Source: Pseudomonas huaxiensis
Lineage (GTDB): Bacteria > Pseudomonadota > Gammaproteobacteria > Pseudomonadales > Pseudomonadaceae
DNA: 64,000 nt
Assembly (NCBI RefSeq): GCF_003231275.1
Contig: NZ_QKVL01000006.1
Location: 124,001-188,000 of the forward strand
Reading direction: 5' to 3'
A program made the translations under genes and the position numbers. Below are positions 57,642 to 64,000 of the stretch, piece by piece; within the stretch, counting starts at the first letter, position 1, and the number at the start of each line of letters is the position of its first letter. The notes beneath the pieces were generated by a model, which searched no databases, was not told the DNA's origin, and worked only from the letters and a program-made list of their open reading frames with translations.

Positions 57642-59204
57642 TCAATCCAGCATTTCGGTCTGGCGTTCGACCGGGTCGATCAGTACGGCCTTCTGCTGGC
57701 GCACCATCAGGTCGAGGATCTCGTCCTGACGCTCGCCGAGCACGCCGGAGAAACTGATGCCGCTGGCCTTGCTCGGGGCCAGCATCGACACCCGGTACAG
57801 CTCGACGCTCAGCGGCGAGTCGATGGACAGCGGGCCGCTGCCGTTGGCCGCCAGTTCGCCGCCGACGAGAATCAGCGAGACCTTGGTGTCGAACGGGTCG
57901 AGGGCGATGTCGCGGTCGGTGTCGGAGAGGTCCTTGATGTGCCCGTAGACACCCACCAGGCCGTTGGCCATGGCGAGGTTTTCGTACAGGCGGATGTTCA
58001 CGCTGTTGCGCACGCGGATGCCGTGGCGACGGTTGCTGATCAGCTTGTTGCCCCAGATCAGGTTGTCGCCGCTCTCGTACAGGGTGATGCCGTCGGTGTG
58101 GTTGCGGTAAATCTCGTTGTAGGCGATCAGGTTGTTGACGCTGTTGCGGTCGATCACCACGCCGGAGAGTTTGTTGTCGAAACTCTTGTTGTTGATGATC
58201 CAGCTGTCGTTGACCTCGCGGGAAATGATGATCCCGTGCTTCTTCTTCGTGCCGTGCACGGTGTTGCCGGCGATGATCAGCCGGTGCGAGCGGTCGTGGG
58301 GGTCGATGCCGTAGACGATGTTGTCGCGGTAGGTGCTGTCCTTGACCACGAAGTCGCTGGTCTCGTAGCAGTAGAAGCCGTACCACATGTCGCTGAAGGT
58401 CGAGCCGATGATCCAGCCGGTGGGTTCGGCGCGGCCCATCTGCTTGGCCATGTTCGGCGTGTACTGCGAGATGCTCACACCGTAGGACTTGCTCTTGGCG
58501 TAGCCGAAGCTGGCCATGGTGGTGTTGACGATGTAGGTCTCGGTGCCGCCCCACGACAGCAGGAACGGACGGAATTCATCCGGTTTGCGGAAGGTCGCCG
58601 GGCCGTTGTCGGCCTCGCGCCAGCCGACCACCCGGCTGTCGCTGACGAACAGTTTGCCGTCGTTGACCAGGAACGAGCCGCCTTCCTGGGACAGCCGCAG
58701 TTCCTTGACCTTGCCGTTGATTTCCAGGGTCGCGTCGTGGCCGACGACGATCGGCAGGCGGGCCAGGTACACGCCCGGCGAGACTTCACGGACATAGCGG
58801 TCGGGCACTTTTTTCGCCAGTTCGGCGAAGTCCACATGGCCGCCGTCGATGAAGATCGCCTGGGGAATGCCACGCTGGCGGGCGACCCATTCGGCGCCCT
58901 TGTTGTCGCCGCCGATGAACTCCTTGAGGGTGGTTTCCTGGAGCATGCGGCGCACCGAAACCTGGCCCTTGTGACTGCGGTCGATCTTCTTCTGCACCGC
59001 CTCGGCGGTGTAGCCGCTGAGGTCCGGCAGGGTCGGCGGGTCCATGTGCAAGGGCTCCACCGGCGCGCTGCTGACGGTGTAGGTCTTGGCGTGCTGCAGC
59101 CCTTTGGCGGTCGGCGCTGCCTGGCCATTGGCCTGGGCGATGCCGCTGGCCAGCAGCAGGGCGCCGGCCAGCAGGGCGTGGAGCCTGTTCGGATGAAGGT
59201 TCAT
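57642..59204 (-). CDS. algG: poly(beta-D-mannuronate) C5-epimerase AlgG
   Basis: A 520-residue periplasmic enzyme that turns mannuronate residues to guluronate. The signal peptide is about residues 1-25 (ASGIAQA-NG). The right-handed beta-helix repeats run about 190-430, with the catalytic D-P-H-D in VYGIDPHDRSH. It lies 18 bp after algE and 11 bp before algX. Confidence 0.97.
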   Translation of the reverse strand: MNLHPNRLHALLAGALLLASGIAQANGQAAPTAKGLQHAKTYTVSSAPVEPLHMDPPTLPDLSGYTAEAVQKKIDRSHKGQVSVRRMLQETTLKEFIGGDNKGAEWVARQRGIPQAIFIDGGHVDFAELAKKVPDRYVREVSPGVYLARLPIVVGHDATLEINGKVKELRLSQEGGSFLVNDGKLFVSDSRVVGWREADNGPATFRKPDEFRPFLLSWGGTETYIVNTTMASFGYAKSKSYGVSISQYTPNMAKQMGRAEPTGWIIGSTFSDMWYGFYCYETSDFVVKDSTYRDNIVYGIDPHDRSHRLIIAGNTVHGTKKKHGIIISREVNDSWIINNKSFDNKLSGVVIDRNSVNNLIAYNEIYRNHTDGITLYESGDNLIWGNKLISNRRHGIRVRNSVNIRLYENLAMANGLVGVYGHIKDLSDTDRDIALDPFDTKVSLILVGGELAANGSGPLSIDSPLSVELYRVSMLAPSKASGISFSGVLGERQDEILDLMVRQQKAVLIDPVERQTEMLD

Positions 59205-59222
59205 GTCAGTGCTCTCCGTGCA

Positions 59223-60710
59223 TCAGAAGCGCCAGACCACGTCAACGAAGGCGCGATGCATGTAGGAGTCGGCCTCTTTGCCGTAGGCGTCGCCCGGCTT
59301 GAACACGCCGCCGCGAAAACGCACCAGCGCCGAGGGTTCGTCGATCGACTTGCTCAGCGCCGCTGGCAGCAGGCCCTGTTTGAAGTACTTGGTGACCACC
59401 AGGTCCATTTCCTGCCCGACATCTTTTTCGCCCTGGATCAGCGGACGGTTGATGCCGCCGTCGTCGACCACAGCGTTGATGCCGCTGCCGCCGAGGTTCT
59501 GGTCGCCATCGACGCGCCAGAACTTGTGGTAGATCAGGCTGGCGTCGTAGTCGTCGCGCAGTTGCCAGGAGGTGAACAGGGTCGCCGCTTGCAGGTTGCC
59601 CAGCTCGCCGCGGAAGGCTTCGCCGAAGCGGTGTACACGCGAGCGGGTGCCGGTGAAGTTGGAGCGGTTGCTCTCAAGGCCGGTCTGCTCGTAGTTGTTC
59701 GAGCCGTCGCTGCCGCCACCACCGCTGCCGCGGGCGTAGGCGGCGCCGACTTGCCAGTTGGGATCGAGACGCAGGCGGATGCCGAGGTCGGTGGCCCAGG
59801 CGTTGACGTCGCCGCTCTGCTTGCCGGTGGCGACCTGTTCGCCGTTCACCGTGGTGCTGCCGAGGGTGTCGCGGTCGCCGGTCAGCCAGGTGAGGCTGCC
59901 CCAGTAATTGACGGTGTTCTGGTTGCGCCAGTTGTAGGCGTCGCTGTTGGCTTCAACACCGAGCCAGGTGAGGTCGCCGGTGCGGGTCTTGTCGAGGGCG
60001 TCGAGGGTTTCGCCGGGGTTCTTCAGCTTGCCGTCGTCGTGGGTGTGGTGGGCGCGCAGGCCGACCCAGTGGCCGGGTGTCCATTGCGCCGCCACATCGC
60101 CGTAGACATGCAGGCGGTCCTTGTCTTCGGCAGCCAGTTCCGTGAGGTCGGTGCGGTACTCGCTGAAGCGTTCGGCCACGCCGAGGTTGGCCCGCAGCAG
60201 GGTGGTGTCGAAGGTCCAGTTCAGCGCTTCGATGTTGGTGTCGCGCCACATGCCGTCGTCGTTGCGCAGGCGCTGGCGGCCGAAGCGCAACTGCTCGCCG
60301 GGGTAGGCGGTGAAGCCGCTGTAGCCGACCCAGAACTCGCGCATCGCCAGGTAGTTTTTCTTGGCTTCGCGGTCGTCGCTGCTGCTGTTGGCGTTGTCGA
60401 TTTCGCTGCCGTCGGCGGACTGGCGGCTGGTGTCGGTCTCGATGATGTCGGTGGCTGCGACGGCCTGGCCCATGGCGTAGGCGCTCCAGTCGCCGCGCTC
60501 GAAGAACACCCACGGGCGCAGGTCGAGGCCGAGGCCGTTGACGTCGCCGCCAGCGCGGGTGCCGAGGTCACGGTCGTCTTCGGACTGGCCGGTGATTTTC
60601 ACTTCCAGGCCGAAGTTCTTTTCGGCGGTTTCGGCGGCCAGGGTCGGGCAGGCCCAGAACAGCGCGAAGCTCAGGCCGAGGCCGGCTTTCATCCACGGAT
60701 TGAGCGTCAT
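59223..60710 (-). CDS. algE: alginate outer-membrane export porin AlgE
   Basis: A 495-residue beta-barrel that releases alginate. Signal peptide about residues 1-25 (ACPTLA-AE), alternating aromatic strands and a C-terminal Phe (FVDVVWRF). A Gly/Ser loop ([12 protein letters not shown]) lies near residue 325. Its ATG overlaps the algK stop by 4 nt, fitting the AlgK-AlgE export complex. Confidence 0.96.
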   Translation of the reverse strand: MTLNPWMKAGLGLSFALFWACPTLAAETAEKNFGLEVKITGQSEDDRDLGTRAGGDVNGLGLDLRPWVFFERGDWSAYAMGQAVAATDIIETDTSRQSADGSEIDNANSSSDDREAKKNYLAMREFWVGYSGFTAYPGEQLRFGRQRLRNDDGMWRDTNIEALNWTFDTTLLRANLGVAERFSEYRTDLTELAAEDKDRLHVYGDVAAQWTPGHWVGLRAHHTHDDGKLKNPGETLDALDKTRTGDLTWLGVEANSDAYNWRNQNTVNYWGSLTWLTGDRDTLGSTTVNGEQVATGKQSGDVNAWATDLGIRLRLDPNWQVGAAYARGSGGGGSDGSNNYEQTGLESNRSNFTGTRSRVHRFGEAFRGELGNLQAATLFTSWQLRDDYDASLIYHKFWRVDGDQNLGGSGINAVVDDGGINRPLIQGEKDVGQEMDLVVTKYFKQGLLPAALSKSIDEPSALVRFRGGVFKPGDAYGKEADSYMHRAFVDVVWRF

Positions 60711-62203
60711 AGGGAGTCCTCAGCTTGTTCGTCGTCGGGGGCTTGCACCGTTTGTATGGCCAGGGCCGCAGGGCCTGGGCCCATGGCGCCACGGGCGGCA
60801 CGTTCCTGTTGCAGCAGGCGCTGGGCGGCGGCTTTCTGTTCGGGGCTGAGCTGGGCGTCGAGTTCGCCCGCCAGGGCGGTGGATTGCTCGCTGGCGTTGG
60901 CCTGCGCCAGTTGGGCGAAGACCCAGGCGTTTACAGGGTCCTGGCGAATGCCGTGACCTTCGCTGAACAACTGGGCCAGGGCGTAGTCGGCGCTGAGCTG
61001 GCCGCCGCGTGCGGCTTGCAGCAGGTGATCGACCGCCTTCTGTGGCTCGACATCGCCCAGGTAACCGCGGCGGTAAAGCTGGCCGAGGTAGTAATGGGCG
61101 CTGATCTCGCCGGCGCTGGCGGCGGCGAGCAGGTGGGATTCGGCTTTCGGCGCGTCGGCCGGCAGGGTCTTGCCTTCGTAGTAGAGGCGACCCAGCAGCA
61201 GTTCGGCGCGTGGTTGCTCGGCGGCGCGGCCCTTGTCGATGTAGCCCATCAACTGGTCGCTGTCGCCCAGTTCGGGGAAGTCGTAGAGCAGTTGCGCGAG
61301 ACTGACCCAGGACGCCGGGTTCTGCGGCGCGATGTTTTCGAGCAGGGCCTGCGCGGTTTTTTCGTCGGTCTGGCCGAGGTTGCGGTCGGCCAGTACACGG
61401 GCCACGCTGTCGACCCGGCTGGCCGGGACTACGCCGCGCTGGTAGGCGCTTTTGAGCTGGTCCAGCAGCGCCGCCTGTTGCTCGGGCTGGGCGCGTTTCT
61501 GGTAGACGGTGGCGAGTTCGACGTAGCAGATGTCGGTGCTGGTCAGCGCAGCCTTGCAGATGCGCTCGACGTCATCGAGGTGCTGGTCGTAAGTGTTCTG
61601 CGTGCGGTACAGCAGCACCTGGGCCAGGCCCGCTTCCGGGTAGCCGGCGGCGCGCCACTGGTCGATCTGGTTTTGCGCATTGATCCGCGGGAAGCTCTGC
61701 GGGTATTGCAGGTAGAGCATCGCCAGCGGGATCAGGGTGTTGCCCTCGCCGTTGGCGAAGGCTTTCTTCAACAGGGTTTCGGCTTCCTGGCGCTCGGCTT
61801 CGCTGGCATCGGGCTTGGCTGCCAGCAGACGGCCGAGGCGGGCCTGGGCGCGGGGCGAGACATCGGCGGCGGCGCGGTAGGTGGCTTCGGCTTCCTTCAG
61901 CTTGGCCGGGTCGCGGGTTTCCACCTGGATATCGGCAAGCCCGACCTGGGCTTCGCTGTAGCCGAGGTCGGCGAGTTGCCGGTAGTTGCGTTCGGCGGTG
62001 GCAGTGTCACCGTTTTTCAGGGCTTCGTTGGCCAGGCGCTGGTCGGGGAGGCCGGCGCAGCCGGTGAGGCTGATGGCCAGGGCCAGGGCGCAAATTAGTG
62101 TGGGCCTCATCGCTGGCAAGCCAGCTCCCACAGAGACTGCTTGCATTGAACTTGTGGGAGCTGGCTTGCCAGCGATTAGCCACAACGCGGTGTAATTGTT
62201 CAT
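60707..62203 (-). CDS. algK: alginate export lipoprotein AlgK with a REP insertion in its signal peptide
   Basis: A TPR/Sel1-repeat outer-membrane lipoprotein that localises AlgE. The native start is ATG 62203, since GAGGG lies 7 nt ahead and overlaps the alg44 end. It encodes MNNYTALWL, then 27 codons made by an inserted REP pair (62094-62178), then [13 protein letters not shown] with the lipobox. Removing the 81 bp gives [22 protein letters not shown], a normal signal. As it stands, the hydrophobic core begins only after about 34 residues. An internal ATG inside the REP (62112) could give a short signal [18 protein letters not shown] but has a poor ribosome site. Sel1-like repeats fill the mature part ([33 protein letters not shown]). 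Confidence 0.93.
   Translation of the reverse strand: MNNYTALWLIAGKPAPTSSMQAVSVGAGLPAMRPTLICALALAISLTGCAGLPDQRLANEALKNGDTATAERNYRQLADLGYSEAQVGLADIQVETRDPAKLKEAEATYRAAADVSPRAQARLGRLLAAKPDASEAERQEAETLLKKAFANGEGNTLIPLAMLYLQYPQSFPRINAQNQIDQWRAAGYPEAGLAQVLLYRTQNTYDQHLDDVERICKAALTSTDICYVELATVYQKRAQPEQQAALLDQLKSAYQRGVVPASRVDSVARVLADRNLGQTDEKTAQALLENIAPQNPASWVSLAQLLYDFPELGDSDQLMGYIDKGRAAEQPRAELLLGRLYYEGKTLPADAPKAESHLLAAASAGEISAHYYLGQLYRRGYLGDVEPQKAVDHLLQAARGGQLSADYALAQLFSEGHGIRQDPVNAWVFAQLAQANASEQSTALAGELDAQLSPEQKAAAQRLLQQERAARGAMGPGPAALAIQTVQAPDDEQAEDSL
62094..62179. repeat. inverted REP pair inside algK, flanked by CTAAT
   Basis: Arms ATCGCTGGCAAGCCAGCTCCCAC (62109-62131) and its complement (62154-62176). 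ATTAG occurs at 62094-62098 and 62175-62179, so the unit is 81 bp if one copy is counted. The length is a multiple of three, which keeps the algK frame open. Confidence 0.93.
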
Positions 62204-62216
62204 CGGAGAACCCTCT

Positions 62217-63383
62217 TCAGAGCCCATGCGCCACAGCGCTATCGATCAACCAGTCCAGCGACGGACCCCGCTTGGCGTTGACGCTCGCCGGCAAGCCGAT
62301 CAGGTTCGAAGGCATCGGCGCATCCGGTTTGATCTGCACGCGGATATCCGAAGACAGGTCGTCCTGGTTCAGGTTGCTGCTGCTGACGATCTGCCCGGTA
62401 CGGGTCTGCTCTTCACCGGCGACCTGGAAGTTGACCCGGGTGCCCGGCTTCACATCGTCGAACTGGCGATAGCTGAAGCGCGCCTCGACCGTCGGGTTGG
62501 TGGTGCGCGGGACCAACTGGAAGATCACCGTGCCCTTGGCGGCGTACTGGCCGTCGTCCACCAGTTGCCGCGCCACGGTGCAGTCGCACGGGCTGGTGAG
62601 GGTGCCGCTCATCTGCTTGCCGAACAGTTCTTCAACCTTGGCCGGCTCCAGTTGCTGGTCGTCCAGATGCCCCTTGAGCAGATCGAGCATGCTGGTGCTG
62701 AAAGACGCCAGCGGCGCGCCCTTGACCACTTCGCCACCGTTGTCCACCAACGCCTGCACCGTACCGTCGCGCGGCATGGTGACCTGGGTGGTCGGCACGC
62801 TGACCACGCCGGCCTCGGCATGGCTGACGAAGTACAGGCCGTAGATCGACTTGGCGACGAAGCCGAACGCCGCGACCCCGACCACGAATACGCCGAGGCT
62901 GAAGGTCACCGCCCGCAGCCGGCCCAGCGGGCTCAGGCCGCCATGGGTGTCTTTCTGCTTGCGCGCCTTGGTGAAGTTGTCGCGCTGCAGGGTGCTGAGC
63001 ACGTCGCCGATGCTGATCAATTCGCCGGACAGGTGCGAGGTGATGAGGTGGCGCAGGGTGGCGATGTCGCGCTGTTCGAGGTTCTGGAACTGCACCCCGG
63101 TGCGGCCGCTGGACGGATCGAAGGAGCGCACCTGGAATTCCACGTCCATCGACAGGCCGAGGTTGTCCACCGTGAATTGCAGGCGGCCGCGCAGCACGTC
63201 GCCGACCGTCAGTGGCTGTTTGGCGTGGAAGCTCAGGCCCCCGGCGGAAAGGTCGTCGACCTTCATTTCCAGGGTTTCGCGGTTGGCCCCCAGGTAGCGC
63301 AGCTTGGCGGGAATGCGCACCCTGGCATGCTGACGCTGGGTTTCGGACTCATGCACGACATTGACGTTCACGGCGGTATTCAT
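62217..63383 (-). CDS. alg44: alginate polymerase co-factor Alg44 (c-di-GMP receptor)
   Basis: A 388-residue inner-membrane protein. The cytoplasmic PilZ domain carries the c-di-GMP motifs R17-x3-R21 and D44-x-S-x-x-G49, both intact. One membrane span lies near residues 160-185 and the periplasmic half resembles HlyD adaptors (TQVTMPRDGTVQALVDNGG). Ligand binding by the PilZ domain activates polymerisation by Alg8. algK starts 13 bp after its stop. Confidence 0.96.
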   Translation of the reverse strand: MNTAVNVNVVHESETQRQHARVRIPAKLRYLGANRETLEMKVDDLSAGGLSFHAKQPLTVGDVLRGRLQFTVDNLGLSMDVEFQVRSFDPSSGRTGVQFQNLEQRDIATLRHLITSHLSGELISIGDVLSTLQRDNFTKARKQKDTHGGLSPLGRLRAVTFSLGVFVVGVAAFGFVAKSIYGLYFVSHAEAGVVSVPTTQVTMPRDGTVQALVDNGGEVVKGAPLASFSTSMLDLLKGHLDDQQLEPAKVEELFGKQMSGTLTSPCDCTVARQLVDDGQYAAKGTVIFQLVPRTTNPTVEARFSYRQFDDVKPGTRVNFQVAGEEQTRTGQIVSSSNLNQDDLSSDIRVQIKPDAPMPSNLIGLPASVNAKRGPSLDWLIDSAVAHGL

Positions 63384-63422
63384 GGTTATGTTTTCCTGTT
63401 GGGTCCGTTGGGTTACCGCGGC

Positions 63423-64000
63423 TCACACGACCACGAACAGCACAGCAACGAAGATGCTGGCCGCCGAGAAGGTCATGGTCCGGGAAGACCAGGTGTTGAA
63501 CCATTGTTGAAAGCTGGCGAGGTCGCGTTTGAGCGCGGTGGGCTGGCGGGTCCAGGACTGTCGGTCGAGGCGGAAGAACACGTAGATCTTCATCAGCGCG
63601 CCGACGATCTGGTTGTAGTAAAGGATCAGCGGATAAGCCGGGCCGATCTTGTGCCCCGAGCACAGCAACATGAGGGTCAGGATCAGGCGGGTCAGGCCGA
63701 TCCACAGCAGGTAGGCGAGGAGGAACTTGCCGCCGAACTTGAGGCTGGCGATCACCGCGACGGTGAGGCCCAGCAGGCTGGTCCACATCGACACGCGCTG
63801 GTCGAACAGCACCACGCTGGTGAACAGACCGAGGCGACGCATGCCCAGGCCGAGGGCGCGAGAGTTCTGCCGCAGGTTATTGCCGTACCAGCGGTACATC
63901 AGTTTGCGGCTGGCTTTGATGAAGCTCTTTTCCGGCGGGTGCTCGACGGTGTTGATCGCCGCGTCAGGCACGTAGAAGGTGTCGTAGCCCAGGCGCATCA
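63423..64000 (-). CDS. alg8: alginate glycosyltransferase Alg8, C-terminal part (cut by window edge)
   Basis: The C-terminal 191 residues or so of the GT2 mannuronan synthase, whose 5' part lies beyond the window. The start of the segment, [20 protein letters not shown], then [14 protein letters not shown] carries the R-W of the product-binding motif. Four membrane segments follow (about 63480-63860). It is upstream of alg44; algD should be next outside the window. Confidence 0.95.
   Translation of the reverse strand, partial: MRLGYDTFYVPDAAINTVEHPPEKSFIKASRKLMYRWYGNNLRQNSRALGLGMRRLGLFTSVVLFDQRVSMWTSLLGLTVAVIASLKFGGKFLLAYLLWIGLTRLILTLMLLCSGHKIGPAYPLILYYNQIVGALMKIYVFFRLDRQSWTRQPTALKRDLASFQQWFNTWSSRTMTFSAASIFVAVLFVVV

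Noticed and set aside
56194-58554. Extended 786-residue AlgX frame
   Set aside because: The N-terminal 300 residues are Arg/His/Gln-rich shadow of algG; the ATG at 57630 with a Shine-Dalgarno and signal peptide is the true start.
57621-60956. 1111-codon open frame antisense to algG, algE and algK
   Set aside because: It mirrors three well-identified alginate genes codon for codon in GC-rich DNA, has low-complexity Val/Ala/Asp-rich sequence and no start context or homology.

Overview
The window is a GC-rich stretch of the chromosome of a Pseudomonas, most likely of the P. fluorescens complex. The support is a complete hmgABC-type homogentisate locus with its IclR regulator, a full algD-type alginate operon, three FecI/FecR sigma/anti-sigma pairs with TonB receptors, and many paired copies of a P. 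fluorescens-type REP (GTGGGAGCTGGCTTGCCAGCGAT and its C/G or A/C variants). No rRNA, tRNA, CRISPR array, prophage or complete insertion sequence is visible.

Layout. (1) 0-9.9 kb is catabolic and housekeeping: a truncated alpha/beta hydrolase, an SDR, a small pore-like membrane protein, a candidate minus-strand sRNA, hmgR / hmgA-fahA-maiA with an operator matching the described HmgR architecture, a SirB1-like protein, a Leu/Glu-type dehydrogenase, yebG with a LexA box, and psiE. (2) 9.96-20.8 kb is the most unusual block. It holds a desaturase-fold membrane oxygenase, a signal-less PhnD-like protein, FecI/FecR, a decayed hipBA module, an STN-bearing TonB receptor, a betaine-type (ProX) periplasmic binding protein, an ornithine cyclodeaminase/mu-crystallin homologue and a histidine-ammonia-lyase homologue lacking the Ala-Ser-Gly triad that forms the MIO cofactor. 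The oxygenase and the receptor share a 24-bp upstream element (23/24 identical). I propose a surface-signalled system that takes up and degrades a quaternary-ammonium amino acid. (3) 20.8-32.4 kb carries DUF3509 and HPF/RaiA-type genes, the ferric-citrate system fecIRA, and a Fur-boxed operon (DUF3649, PepSY reductase-like, DUF3325, FecI, FecR, siderophore receptor). (4) 32.4-49.9 kb has a composite REP palindrome, an AraC regulator and DMT exporter pair, a 2-hydroxyacid dehydrogenase, two LysR-linked tripartite pumps (AaeAB-like FUSC type and EmrAB-like MFS type), a universal stress protein and two SDRs. (5) 50.1-64 kb is the alginate operon read on the minus strand, alg8-44-K-E-G-X-L-I-J-F-A, entering the window inside alg8.

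In the alginate operon, REP pairs have touched two genes. One 81-bp, in-frame insertion flanked by CTAAT splits the AlgK lipoprotein signal peptide; removing it restores a textbook signal. Another abuts algL so that the REP itself supplies the stop codon. Functions of recognised families are stated with family knowledge; the joint role of the 10-20.8 kb block is inference.
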